From assembly GCA_030427485.1 (NCBI GenBank), contig JAUICG010000022.1:24001-88000 (forward strand): a stretch of 64,000 nucleotides of DNA, given 5' to 3'. The translations under genes and the position numbers were made by a program. The stretch is from Gammaproteobacteria bacterium (GTDB taxonomy: Bacteria > Pseudomonadota > Gammaproteobacteria > Pseudomonadales > Halieaceae). The first letter of the stretch is position 1. Each line of letters opens with the position of its first letter. This document shows, piece by piece, positions 25,602-36,100 of this stretch. Below the pieces are notes generated by a model that had not been told where the DNA came from, ran no database searches, and was given only the letters and a program-made list of their open reading frames with translations.

Positions 25602-27956
25602 TTGACAGTACAGACTTTCGAAGGATTTCTCCTGACACGCAACTGGCGGGATACACCCGGCGGGGTCGAGCTCGAATTCTGGTTCAGCACCGCTCAGGGT
25701 CCGCTGTGTGCGCTGGTGCGCGGTGAGCACTGTGTTTTTTTCCTGGCGGAAAGCGCGCTCCCGCAGGCGCGGAAGGTGCTGGGCGAGGTGCCCGGCCTGG
25801 AGATCAGGCCAGTGTCGCTGCGCAATTTTTCCCTGTTACCGGTCGTGGGCTTGTATTTTCGCCAGTATCGGCAGGCACGCCGCGCGGCGGACCAGTTGCG
25901 CGCCAACGGGTTCGACCCGCTGGAGGCCGATATCAACCCCGCCGACCGCTACCTGATGGAGCGGTTTGTCGCGGGCTCCGCGCGATTGCACGGCGAAGCC
26001 CGCCGCCGCGGCCGCTTCCTGTTACTGGAGGACCCGGCGGTCAGGGCGGGCGACTACCTGCCCGCCCTGAAGGTGGTTTCCTTCGATATAGAGACGGCGA
26101 TGGAGGGCCTCCAGTTGTACTCCATCGCGGTGCACGGTACATCGGCGCAAGGCGAGGCGCGGCGGGTGTTCATGCTGGGCGAGGGCGCGCAACAGCCTTA
26201 CGTGCACCCCTGCGCCACCCAGGAAGAGGTACTGCAGTGCTTTTTCGACTGGATAGCGGACTACGACCCCGATGTGCTGATCGGCTGGAACGTGGTCAAT
26301 TTCGATACCCGGTATCTGCAGCGGGTGGCGGACCATCTCGGTCGGCGCCTGCTGCTCGGTCGCGAACGCCGCCCGGGTCACTGGCGGGAGCTGGATGAGT
26401 ACGGCGAACGCTACACCGTGCAGTTTCCGGGGCGGGTGATACTCGACGGCATCGAGTTACTGCGGGCGGCGTTCTACCAGTTCGAGAGCTTTTCCCTGGA
26501 AAATGTCGCGCGCGAGTTGCTGGGCGAGGGGAAGTTGCTGCAGGGCGGTGACCGCGGCGAGGAGATCACCCGTCAGTTCATGGAGGACAAGACCAGTCTG
26601 GCGGCCTATAACCTGAAGGACTGCGAACTGGTGACGGAGATTTTTCGCGCCACCGCCATGCTGGATTTCGCCGTGGCCCGCACCGCGATGACCGGCCTGA
26701 ACCTGGATCGCATGGGCGGCTCAGTCGCATCCTTCGACAACCTGTACCTGCCCCGCCTGCACCGGGCGGGCTATGTCGCGCCCAATGCGAGCAGCGAACA
26801 CACCGCCAGTCCCGGCGGGTTTGTACTGGATTCCGTGCCGGGCATCTACGATCACGTGCTGGTGCTGGATTTCAAAAGCCTGTATCCCAGTATCATCCGG
26901 ACATTTTTTGTCGACCCGCTGGGGCTGGCCCTGGGTATGTCCGGCGAGCTGCCGGAAAAGGACACCGTACCGGGTTACCTGGACGGGCGATTCGCCCGCG
27001 AGGGGCACATTCTTCCCGCCCTGATCCAGCAGCTCTGGCAGCAGCGTGACGCCGCCAAGGCACAGGGCAATGCGCCGCTGTCCCAGGCGATCAAGATCAT
27101 CATGAACAGCTTTTATGGCGTGCTGGGCACGCCGGGCTGTCGCTTCTTCGACGCGCGCCTGGCGACTTCGATCACCCGGCGCGGGCACCAGATACTCGGC
27201 CGTACGCGCGATGCTATCGAGCGGGCCGGGCACCGCGTGATATACGGCGATACCGACTCCGTGTTCGTGTGGATACAGGAGGCGAAGTCGGACCAGCAGG
27301 CGGAGGCCGCCGGACGACAGCTGGAGCGCGACCTCAATCAGTGGTGGCACAGCACCATTCGCGACGAGTTCGGCCTGCAGAGCGTGCTTGAACTGCAGTT
27401 TGAAACCCATTTCAAGCGCTTCCTGATGCCCACCGTGCGCGGCTCTGACAAGGGCAGTAAAAAGCGCTATGCCGGTGTTGTGGCGGGTAGGGACGGCGAC
27501 CGGCTGGTGTTCAAAGGGCTTGAAAATGTGCGTACGGACTGGACGCGCCTGGCCCGGAACTTCCAGGAGGAGCTCTACGGGCGGATTTTCCGGCAGGAAC
27601 CTTATGCCGACTACGTGAAAAATGTCACCGCGCGCGTTCTGGCGGGCGATGAGGATTCACAGCTGGTGTATCGCAAACGCCTGCGACGCAGGCTGGAGGA
27701 ATACCAGCGCAATGTCCCGCCGCATGTCCAGGCGGCGCGCCTGTGTGCCGGGCGCGGCCTGCCGGTGCCGAATCGGGGTAGCTGGGTCGAGTATGTGATC
27801 ACCACGGCCGGCGCCGAACCCGCCGCGCGGCCGCTGGCGCCGCTGGACTATCAACACTATGTGGACCGGCAGCTGGCGCCGGTCGCGGATGGCATCCTGG
27901 GCTTTGTCGGTGACTCTTTCAGCGAGTTGACCGAGAAGCAGATGGCGCTGTTCTAG
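25602..27956 (+). CDS. polB: DNA polymerase II (family B)
   Basis: Damage-inducible family-B polymerase with proofreading. The 784-aa product has Exo I (SFDIETAM, about residue 160), Exo II (WNVVNFDTRYL), polymerase motif A (DFKSLYPSIIRTF), motif B (IKIIMNSFYGVLGTPGCRF), motif C (YGDTDSVFV) and the KKRYAG motif. All catalytic acidic residues are present. The start is TTG 25602 with GGAG seven bases upstream. E. coli PolB is 783 aa. No LexA box is obvious by eye in the short upstream region. Confidence 0.95.
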   Translation: MTVQTFEGFLLTRNWRDTPGGVELEFWFSTAQGPLCALVRGEHCVFFLAESALPQARKVLGEVPGLEIRPVSLRNFSLLPVVGLYFRQYRQARRAADQLRANGFDPLEADINPADRYLMERFVAGSARLHGEARRRGRFLLLEDPAVRAGDYLPALKVVSFDIETAMEGLQLYSIAVHGTSAQGEARRVFMLGEGAQQPYVHPCATQEEVLQCFFDWIADYDPDVLIGWNVVNFDTRYLQRVADHLGRRLLLGRERRPGHWRELDEYGERYTVQFPGRVILDGIELLRAAFYQFESFSLENVARELLGEGKLLQGGDRGEEITRQFMEDKTSLAAYNLKDCELVTEIFRATAMLDFAVARTAMTGLNLDRMGGSVASFDNLYLPRLHRAGYVAPNASSEHTASPGGFVLDSVPGIYDHVLVLDFKSLYPSIIRTFFVDPLGLALGMSGELPEKDTVPGYLDGRFAREGHILPALIQQLWQQRDAAKAQGNAPLSQAIKIIMNSFYGVLGTPGCRFFDARLATSITRRGHQILGRTRDAIERAGHRVIYGDTDSVFVWIQEAKSDQQAEAAGRQLERDLNQWWHSTIRDEFGLQSVLELQFETHFKRFLMPTVRGSDKGSKKRYAGVVAGRDGDRLVFKGLENVRTDWTRLARNFQEELYGRIFRQEPYADYVKNVTARVLAGDEDSQLVYRKRLRRRLEEYQRNVPPHVQAARLCAGRGLPVPNRGSWVEYVITTAGAEPAARPLAPLDYQHYVDRQLAPVADGILGFVGDSFSELTEKQMALF

Positions 27957-27987
27957 AGGACTGCCGGACTCGGGTGCATAGCGAGGC

Positions 27988-28015
27988 GGGCCGGAAATCG
28001 TCGCGGTGCCGGCCC
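27988..28015. terminator. Bidirectional terminator-like hairpin between polB and the PfkB gene
   Basis: GGGCCGG (27988-27994) pairs with CCGGCCC (28009-28015) across a 14-nt loop in the convergent gap. There is no T-run on either side. Confidence 0.35.
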
Positions 28016-29017
28016 CTACTCGCCAAAAAACTCCCTGCGCAGTGCCGGGTAATCCGCGGCGGGCAGCCGCGGGCCGTAACTGGCGACGACTTTGCCGGCG
28101 GCCAGGCTGGCGAAGCGGCCAGCGGTGGGGAAGTCTTCACCCTTTGTGATGGCATAGAGAAATGCCCCGGCAAACATATCGCCGGCGCCATTGGTGTCAA
28201 CGGCCATCACCTTGTGTGGCGGAATCTCGCTCAGCGTGTGGCCATCGTAGGCCAGCGCCCCCTTGCTGCCGCGCGTGATCACGAAGCTGTCAGCGGTGGT
28301 TTTCAGCCGCTCGACGGCCACGTCCAGGTTGTCTGTCTGCGCCCAGCCCAGCGCTTCATCCTCGTTGCAGAATATCAGGTCCAGGCGATCGCCGATCATC
28401 TCGGCAATCCCCTCGCGGAAGAATTCCACCATCCCGGGGTCGGAGAAACTCAGGGCGGTCTTCACGCCCGCCGCCTCGGCGATCTGCCGCGCCCTGATGG
28501 CAGCGGCCCTGCCGGAAGGCGACGTCACCAGGTAGCCTTCGAGGTAGACGTATTCCGAGGCGACGATTGCCTCCTCATCCAGTTCCTCGACAGAGAGCGT
28601 CTCGCTGATGCCCAGGTAGGTGTTCATGCTGCGTTCGGCATCGGGGGTAATCAGCACCAGGCATTTGCCGGTGGTGCCGGACGCGCGTTCGCCGTTGAAG
28701 CAGTGGTCCACCCCGGCGGCTTCGAGGTCGGCGATGTAGATGTCACCGTCGGAGTCGTTGGACACCTTGCAGGACATGAAAGTGGGCCCGCCAAACTGTG
28801 CCGTGGCGATCATGGAGTTGCCGGCGCTACCACCGCTGGCGTGGCTGGCCTTGACCATGTGGCCGGACAGGTGCTCGAGCAACTCGCGCTGTCGCTGCTC
28901 ATCGACCAGCGTCATCAGCCCTTTTTCCACCTTCATTTGTTCCAGCTCCGCATCGACGACCTTTATCTCGGTGTCCACCAATGCCGCGCCGATGCCATAT
29001 GCCTTGTACTTCTTCAT
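28016..29017 (-). CDS. PfkB-family carbohydrate/nucleoside kinase (adenosine-kinase-like)
   Basis: A 333-aa ribokinase-fold enzyme with GGSAGNSMIATAQFGG near the N-terminus, the TGKCLVLITPDAERSMNTYLG core typical of the adenosine kinase-like PfkB subgroup, and the catalytic DTNGAGDMFAGAF (anion hole plus base Asp). I start at ATG 29017 (MKKYKAYGIGAAL) instead of an in-frame ATG at 29050, because family members begin there. Substrate is uncertain; adenosine or a ribonucleoside is the usual annotation. Confidence 0.85.
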   Translation of the reverse strand: MKKYKAYGIGAALVDTEIKVVDAELEQMKVEKGLMTLVDEQRQRELLEHLSGHMVKASHASGGSAGNSMIATAQFGGPTFMSCKVSNDSDGDIYIADLEAAGVDHCFNGERASGTTGKCLVLITPDAERSMNTYLGISETLSVEELDEEAIVASEYVYLEGYLVTSPSGRAAAIRARQIAEAAGVKTALSFSDPGMVEFFREGIAEMIGDRLDLIFCNEDEALGWAQTDNLDVAVERLKTTADSFVITRGSKGALAYDGHTLSEIPPHKVMAVDTNGAGDMFAGAFLYAITKGEDFPTAGRFASLAAGKVVASYGPRLPAADYPALRREFFGE

Positions 29018-29181
29018 CCCGGTTCGCCCACTGTATTGAAACCAGCGCACTATTATCCTGATTCACCGCTTGAATAACAGTGCCGTTCCCGCAATCTGTG
29101 GTTTATGTCACCGGAACTAATTGAGCAGGGTGTCAAACACAATCGCTAATTTCCTGCAGAGCTGGTGTACACTCGCATCCC

Positions 29182-31443
29182 ATGTTTCGAACCAGCCACC
29201 TGCTCCTCAAACTCGCCCTGGTCGCTCTCGTCCTGGGAGCGTTGTTCGTGATCTATCTCGATGCCCGTATCACGGCGACCTTCAGTGACAAGATGTGGGG
29301 CCTGCCCGCGAAGGTCTATGCCAGGCCGCTCGAACTGTTTGCCGGTGCCGCGGTTTCGGCTGCCGATCTGTCCTATGAACTGGATGTGCTCGGCTATCGC
29401 CCGGTGGCCTCGCCGCGCAAGGGCGGGGAGGTGTCGCGCAACCGCGATCGTTTCGACCTGTACACGCGCGGTTTCCAGTTCCCGGGTGAAAGGGAGCCCG
29501 AGCGCCGGGTACTGATTGAATTCAGCGGTGACCGGGTCAGCAGGTTGTCCGAGGCGGGGCGCACTGTCGACCTGATGCGACTGGACCCGGTGCAGATAGG
29601 CGGGATTTTTCCCCAGCACGGTGAAGATCGTGTGCTGGTGCAGTTGGCAGATGTGCCCGAGCAGTTTCGCCAGGGACTGCTGGCGGTGGAGGATCGCAAT
29701 TACTACCAGCACTGGGGCTTTTCCGTGATGGGTATCGTGCGGGCTGCGTTCAGCAACCTGCGTTCCGGGCAGGTCGTCGCCGGGGGCAGCACGATTACGC
29801 AACAGCTGGTCAAAAACTATTACCTGTCGTCCGAGCGCACCCTCGTGCGCAAGCTGACAGAAGTGGTCATGGCCGTCCTGCTGGACCTGCATTACGACAA
29901 AGACCAAATCCTGGAAAGCTACATCAACGAAGTGTATCTCGGCCAGGAGGGGCCGCGCGCTGTACACGGGTTTGAACTGGCCGCGCAGCACTACTTTGGC
30001 AAGCCGCTGGACCAGTTGAACCTGTCGCAGCAGGCGCTGCTGATCGGCATGATCAAGGGGCCATCGCTGTACAATCCCGAGCGCAACCCGAAGCGGGCGC
30101 TGGAGCGGCGCAACGTGGTGCTGGCGGTGATGGCCGAGCAGGGAGTGGTCTCCGCCGAGCAGGCCAAGGCCGCTCGCGAGCGTCCGCTGGAACTGGACAG
30201 CGAGGGCAGCATTCGCGGTTCATTCCCGGCCTACCTGGACCTGGTGCGCCGACAGCTGCGTCGGGATTACCGCGAAGAGGATCTCACCACCAGGGGCCTG
30301 AGCATATTCACCCCGTTTGATCCCCTGGTGCAGCGCCAGTTGGAGCGCAGTACGACGGCCGTGCTGGACCAGCTCGACACCTCCGCGAAATTGCAGAGCG
30401 CCTCGGTGGTCACGCGTTTCGACACCGGGGAGGTGGCCGCGCTGATCGGCGGGCGCAAAACGCGTTTCGCCGGTTTCAATCGCGCGCTGGACGCGCGGCG
30501 GCCGGCGGGATCGCTCCTGAAGTCCGCGATCTATCTCGCGGCGCTGGAGCAACCGGGCAAGTACTCACTGGCAACGGTGTTGTCCGACACTCCGCTCACC
30601 GTGAACGCGCCGGGCGCGAAAGCCTGGCAGCCGCAGAACTTTGACCGCAAAGCGCACGGGGATGTGCTGCTCTACCAGGCCCTGGCGCGCTCCTACAACC
30701 TGGCGAGCGCGCGCCTCGGCATGCAGCTGGGCGTGAACAGCGTCGTCGATGTGTTGGCCCGGCTGGGCGTGGAAGACGGTGTGCCCCGGCTGCCGGCGCT
30801 GTTCCTCGGCGCCGGGGAATACTCGCCGATGGATATGGCGAGGATGTACCAGACCATTGCGGCGGGCGGATTCAGCATGCCGCTGCGCGGTATTCGCGAT
30901 ATTGTCGATGCCAACGGCGAGCCGCTCAGGCGCTATCCGCTGGAGTACGATCGCACCGTGAGTCTGCAATCCATGCACCTGTTGCACTTCGCCCTGCGCG
31001 CGGTGGTGCGCGAGGGCACCGGCGAGGGTGTGTACCGGTACCTGCCGCAGAGTTTCGCCGTGGCCGGGAAAACCGGGACCACCAACGACGGGCGCGATTC
31101 CTGGTTCGCCGGCTTCTCCGGCGATCTGCTGGCGGTGACCTGGATAGGCCGGGATGACAATGGCAGCACCGGGCTGACCGGCAGCAGTGGCGCGCTGAAG
31201 ATCTGGGCGCAGTTCATGGCCGGTGCCAGCAAACAGTCGCTCGCCTACCGTATGCCCGATGGTATTCAAACGCAGTGGATCGATGGCAACAGCGGTTACC
31301 TGACCGGTGAAGGCTGCCCGCATGCCGTGAAACTGCCTTTTATCACCGGGTCTGAACCGCAGCGGCGCACCGATTGCGCGCCGCGCGCACCGGGTTCCGG
31401 GCCGCGAGACTGGTTCGACGCGCTGTTCGGAGGTAACGGATGA
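29182..31443 (+). CDS. mrcB: Penicillin-binding protein 1B (bifunctional transglycosylase/transpeptidase)
   Basis: Class A PBP that polymerises and cross-links peptidoglycan. The 753-aa product has an N-terminal membrane anchor (residues 8-27), a UB2H-like region (about 60-150), a GT51 domain with catalytic Glu in AVEDRNYYQHWGF and GGSTITQQLVKN, and a transpeptidase domain with SLLK (active Ser in AGSLLKSAIYLAAL), SYN and KTGTTND. Its stop overlaps the ATG of the next gene (ATGA), a lipoprotein likely to activate it. Confidence 0.95.
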   Translation: MFRTSHLLLKLALVALVLGALFVIYLDARITATFSDKMWGLPAKVYARPLELFAGAAVSAADLSYELDVLGYRPVASPRKGGEVSRNRDRFDLYTRGFQFPGEREPERRVLIEFSGDRVSRLSEAGRTVDLMRLDPVQIGGIFPQHGEDRVLVQLADVPEQFRQGLLAVEDRNYYQHWGFSVMGIVRAAFSNLRSGQVVAGGSTITQQLVKNYYLSSERTLVRKLTEVVMAVLLDLHYDKDQILESYINEVYLGQEGPRAVHGFELAAQHYFGKPLDQLNLSQQALLIGMIKGPSLYNPERNPKRALERRNVVLAVMAEQGVVSAEQAKAARERPLELDSEGSIRGSFPAYLDLVRRQLRRDYREEDLTTRGLSIFTPFDPLVQRQLERSTTAVLDQLDTSAKLQSASVVTRFDTGEVAALIGGRKTRFAGFNRALDARRPAGSLLKSAIYLAALEQPGKYSLATVLSDTPLTVNAPGAKAWQPQNFDRKAHGDVLLYQALARSYNLASARLGMQLGVNSVVDVLARLGVEDGVPRLPALFLGAGEYSPMDMARMYQTIAAGGFSMPLRGIRDIVDANGEPLRRYPLEYDRTVSLQSMHLLHFALRAVVREGTGEGVYRYLPQSFAVAGKTGTTNDGRDSWFAGFSGDLLAVTWIGRDDNGSTGLTGSSGALKIWAQFMAGASKQSLAYRMPDGIQTQWIDGNSGYLTGEGCPHAVKLPFITGSEPQRRTDCAPRAPGSGPRDWFDALFGGNG

Positions 31444-31877
31444 CGCCGGCGTCGCGCTACCTGATGCGGATAGTTGTCTGGGGCATGCTGGTATTGCTGG
31501 CCGCCTGTTCCACCTACACACCGCCCGGCGGCCAACCCGCGCCGGTGGAAAAACCCCGGCAGCCGGTCATCGTTACGCCTCCGCCCGCGGTGCACGAAAC
31601 GCCGCCGCGCGCCGCGACGCATTCCGCCAGCGCAGCGTGGCGGCCCCTGCTGGCCAAAGCGGAGCAGGCCTCTGGCCGTGGCGATTACGAACAGGCGCTG
31701 GCGCTGCTGGAGCGCGCGCAGCGCATCGACCCGGACAGCGCCGAGGTCTACCTGGGTTTCGCTGAAGTACACAAGGCCAAAGGCGATACCGCGCAGGCGA
31801 GGGTGATGGCGGAGCGCGGATTGCTGTATTGCTCAAGCGCGGCCGTATGCGATGCGTTGCGCGCGTTTGAGCACTAA
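31440..31877 (+). CDS. lpoP: TPR lipoprotein, likely PBP1b activator LpoP
   Basis: A 145-aa lipoprotein: signal with lipobox LLAAC (Cys23), a Pro-rich linker (residues about 27-60), then one to two tetratricopeptide repeats (WRPLLAKAEQASGRGDYEQALALLERAQRID...). In Pseudomonas aeruginosa the PBP1b activator LpoP is a TPR lipoprotein encoded in the operon with its synthase; the overlap with mrcB, the lipobox and the TPR all match. Assignment is by architecture and position, not by alignment. Confidence 0.75.
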   Translation: MTPASRYLMRIVVWGMLVLLAACSTYTPPGGQPAPVEKPRQPVIVTPPPAVHETPPRAATHSASAAWRPLLAKAEQASGRGDYEQALALLERAQRIDPDSAEVYLGFAEVHKAKGDTAQARVMAERGLLYCSSAAVCDALRAFEH

Positions 31878-31902
31878 TTTGAGAGGCGCAGGGGTATTGC
31901 GC

Positions 31903-31931
31903 TTGGAGCACGCGGATTCGCACAGTATGAT
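31903..31931 (+). promoter_or_regulatory. Sigma-70-type promoter for the RND efflux operon
   Basis: TTGGAG (31903-31908) and TATGAT (31926-31931) with a 17-nt spacer, about 30 nt upstream of the adaptor start. No operator or divergent TetR/MarR regulator gene is adjacent. Confidence 0.5.
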
Positions 31932-31960
31932 GCAGGCATCGATTTTAATGGGGGTGCGGG

Positions 31961-33106
31961 GTGATGCTGGGTTACACAACTAAACGCGCGGCGGCCGCGC
32001 TGTTGCTGTCTGCCCTGGTCGCATGCGGCGGCCAGGAAGAGACGGTAGTCGTTGAGCAGACGCGCCCGGTCAAGACCTTCGTGGTCGAGGGCGGTGCCGG
32101 CAATACCATGCGCAGTTTCCCGGGGCGGGTGGACGCCAGCCTGCGCGCCGAGTTGTCCTTTCGCGTTCCGGGCCGCCTGCAGGAGATTCTTGTCAAGGAA
32201 GGTGACCTGGTCGAGGAAGGGCAGGTGCTGGCCCGCCTGGACCCCACCGATTACAAGCTGGTGTACGAGGACAGGAAAGCCACCTTCGACAATTCAAAAA
32301 GTAACTTCACCCGGGCGCAGGAACTGGTGGCAGACGGCAATATCTCGCGCATGGACTACGATCGCATGGAGGCAAACTACCGTACCGCCTCCGCCGCGCT
32401 GTCGCAGGCTGAGCAGGACCTCGAGTACACGGTGCTGACATCGCCGTTCGAAGGCCGGGTCGCCCGGCGCATGGCGGAACAGTTCGAAGAGGTGGCGGCC
32501 AAGCAGTCGGTATTCACACTGCAGAACAACAGCCAGCTCGACATCATTATCGACGTGCCGGAATCAGTGGTGCGTATGGTACGCAGAATGGGCGACCTCG
32601 ATCGATCCGTGGACTCGGATGAAGATGAGGGTGTGACGGAGGCTTTCGCGGTGTTTGAAGGCCATTCCAGCGAGAAATTCCCGCTCAGGCCCAAGGAGAT
32701 CGCTACCAAGGCGAACGAACAGACACAGACCTTCAGGGCTACTTTCACGATGGAGTCCCCGACTGACTTTACCGTCCTGCCCGGCATGACAACCACGGTG
32801 CTGCTGGACCTCAGCCGCCTGATCGGCGCGGATGCCGGCACCGTTAAGCGCGTGCCGGTACGCGCGGTGCAGGGCGACAGCGGCCTGCAACCGCGAGTCT
32901 GGGTGCTCGACCCGGAGGCGATGACGGTGTCTGCGCAAGCGGTGACTATCGGCCGGATGAGCGGCGACCGGGTGGAGGTGACAGACGGACTCGATGGCGG
33001 CGAGGAAATCGTCGCGGTGGGCGCGCCCTACCTGGCCGAAGGTATGAAGGTGTCGCGCATGGCGGTGACTGAACAGGCTGTGCCGCGATCCGGCGAGCCA
33101 CTCTGA
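31961..33106 (+). CDS. RND efflux membrane-fusion lipoprotein
   Basis: Periplasmic adaptor joining an RND pump to an outer-membrane channel. The 381-aa product has a lipoprotein signal (LLLSALVACGGQ, lipobox LVAC), then the barrel-sandwich hybrid halves (FRVPGRLQEILVKEGDLVEEGQVLARLDP and DLEYTVLTSPFEGRVARR) flanking a coiled-coil hairpin (about 105-150), a beta-barrel and a membrane-proximal domain. GTG 31961 or ATG 31964 could start it. It is 28 nt before the pump gene. No outer-membrane channel gene follows, so a channel encoded elsewhere must be used. Confidence 0.9.
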   Translation: MMLGYTTKRAAAALLLSALVACGGQEETVVVEQTRPVKTFVVEGGAGNTMRSFPGRVDASLRAELSFRVPGRLQEILVKEGDLVEEGQVLARLDPTDYKLVYEDRKATFDNSKSNFTRAQELVADGNISRMDYDRMEANYRTASAALSQAEQDLEYTVLTSPFEGRVARRMAEQFEEVAAKQSVFTLQNNSQLDIIIDVPESVVRMVRRMGDLDRSVDSDEDEGVTEAFAVFEGHSSEKFPLRPKEIATKANEQTQTFRATFTMESPTDFTVLPGMTTTVLLDLSRLIGADAGTVKRVPVRAVQGDSGLQPRVWVLDPEAMTVSAQAVTIGRMSGDRVEVTDGLDGGEEIVAVGAPYLAEGMKVSRMAVTEQAVPRSGEPL

Positions 33107-33134
33107 AGCAGTCGACTGAACAAGGGACGCCCGT

Positions 33135-36100
33135 ATGAACATTGGGGAATTTTCGGTCGAGAACAAGGTGATTTCCTGGTTGCTGGTGGTCATCATGGTC
33201 GGCGGCGGCCTGATGGCGTACCAGAAGATGGGCAAGCTGGAAGACCCGCCGTTTACCATCAAGTCGGCGAAAATACTGACGCTTTACCCCGGGGCCACTG
33301 CGCGCGAAGTCCAGGAGGAACTGACCTACCACCTGGAGGACGCTATCCAGAAGATGCCGCAGGTCAAGCGTATCAAGATGTCGGTGTCCCGCCCCGGCCT
33401 GTCCGATATCCTGATCGACTTCAAGGATGAGTACAAAGCCGCCGACCTGCCCAATATATTCGACGAACTGCGGCGCAAGATCGCCGATGTCAAACCCTCG
33501 CTGCCCCCGGGCGCGCAGGACCCTGTCATCCTCGATGATTTCGGCGACGTGTACGGCATCTACACGGTGCTTACGGGAGACGGCTACAGTTGGCGCGACC
33601 TGTACGACATCGCGGATGCGGTCAAGAAACAGTTGGTGCTGGTGCCCGGCGTACGCAAGGTCGTTATCGACGGTGAGCAGCGCGAGGTGGTATACCTCGA
33701 AATGTCCCGCAGTCGCATGGCCGAACTCGGCATCGACCTGCAGCAGATCGCCAATGTGCTCGGCTCCCAGAACGTGGTGGTCAACTCGGGCAAGGTGCGC
33801 GTGGGCGACGATTACCTGCGCATCAGCCCTACGGGAAATTTCACGTCGGTGCAGGAAATCGGCGACCTGTTGATCAGTTCCAGTGACAAGACACTGGTGC
33901 GGCTCAGCGACATCGCCACCATCACCCGTGCGTACGAGGAGGTGCCCAAAAAACTCTATTACGTCAACGGCAATCCCGGCCTCAGTATCGGTATCTCCAT
34001 GGCCTCGGGTGAAAACGTGGTCGCGGTGGGGCGTGCCGTGGACCGTAAAATCGAGGAACTGCAGGTCGTTATACCCGTGGGCATGGAGATGGTGTCGGTG
34101 TATGACCAACCCGCAGAGGTGGAGAAATCCGTGGGTGGCTTCCTGGTCAGTGTCGGGCAGGCCGTGTTGATCGTGTTGGCGGTGTTGCTGGTGTTCATGG
34201 GTTTGCGTACCGGCATCGTGATCGGCGCCGTGCTGCTGATCACGGTGGCGGGCACGCTGTTCTTCATGAACATATTCGCGATCGAGTTGCAGCGGATTTC
34301 GCTGGGCGCGCTGGTGATAGCGCTGGGTATGCTGGTGGACAACGCGATTGTCGTCGCCGAGGGAATGCTGGTGCGGATGCAGGCCGGTATGGATGCCACC
34401 AAAGCGGCGGGCGAGGCCGTCGGCAAGACGATCTGGGCGCTGCTGGGCGGTACGCTCATCGGGATTCTGGCGTTCTCTGCGATCGGAATGTCGACGGACA
34501 ACACCGGTGAATTTGCCAGTTCCCTGTTCTACGTGATCCTGATCTCGCTGTCACTCAGCTGGGTGACGGCGATCAGCACCACGCCCCTGTTGTGCGCGTT
34601 ACTGTTGAAACCGGACACCGCGGCGTCGGACAGGGACCCCTACGCGGGCAAACTCTTCCAGGGCTACCGCGGGGTGGTGGCTGCGGCGGTGAATCATCGC
34701 TGGGTCACCCTCGGCGCGGTGGTCGTGATGTTCGCATTTGCCTTCGTGGGCTTCGGCAATGTCAAGAGCGGGTTCTTTCCGGATTCCAATACACCGATGT
34801 TTTTTGTCGACATCTGGGAGCCGGAGGGCGCTGATATCCGCGTGACCCGCGACGATACCCTGCGCGTCAGCGAGTTTCTTCGCCAGCAGCCGGGCGTGGT
34901 GCAAACGACCTCGGTGATAGGTGGTCCGCACCAGCGTTTTACCCTGGTTTACGATTCACGGGAGCCGGCGCCGGTGTACGCCCAGATTATCGTGCGCACC
35001 GAATCACGTGAACAGATAGAACCCGTTTGGGATGCGGTGCAGGCGTTTATGCGCGAGGAGTTGTCGTGGACTGACCCGATTATCAAGGCCCTGCGCATCG
35101 GTCCGGGACGCGACGCCAAGATCGAGGCACGTTTCTCCGGGCCGGATCCCCAGGTGCTGCGCACATTGTCCGAGCAGGCGCAGGCGATCATGCGCGCCAA
35201 CCCGGATGCGGTGGATATCCGCGACGACTGGCGCTCCCCGGTGAAAGTGGTCACGCCTGTCTTTAATGAGCAGGTGGGTCGCCAGTTGGGTGTGGATCGT
35301 GAAAGCCTCGGTGCCGCGCTGCAATATGCCTTCGAGGGTACGAACGTGGGCGTGTACCGCGACGGCAATCGCGTGTTGCCGATCGCCATGCGCGCGCCGC
35401 AGGACGAGCGCGGGGATATCGACGATATGCGGGATATCCAGGTATGGAGCCCGATACTGGGCAAGTCTGTACCCGTATCGCAGGTGGTCTCTGAATACGA
35501 CACCCGCTGGGAAAACGCGGTGATTCGGGGGCGCAACCGTATCCAGACCATTATTGCATCCTGCAATCCCCTCGATGGCGCGGCCACCGTGTTGCTGGAC
35601 GCACTGCGCCCGCAGATCGAGGAAATTCCGCTGCCGCCCGGTTACGCCCTGGAGTGGGGTGGAGAGTACGAGGACTCGGTCAACGCCCAGGCGGGGCTGG
35701 GTGCGTCATTGCCGGTCGGTTTCCTGCTGATGATACTCACCAGTATTTTCCTGTTCGGGAAACTGAAACAGCCCGCGATCATCTGGCTCACCGTGCCGCT
35801 GGCGATCATCGGCATTACCGCCGGCCTGCTGTCGACAGGGGGCGCGTTCGATTTCATGTCGATACTGGGCGCGTTGTCCCTGGTGGGGCTGTTGATCAAG
35901 AACGCCATTGTACTGATCGAGGAGATCGACCAGCAGATCGAGTCCGGCAAGGACGGCTTCGAGGCGATCCTGGACTCCTCTGTCAGTCGTATGCGCCCGG
36001 TGATGCTGGCCGCCGCGACCACCATCCTGGGACTGATCCCGCTGCTGGCCGACGTGTTCTTTGTCAACATGTCGGTCACCATCATGGCCGGGCTCGGCTT

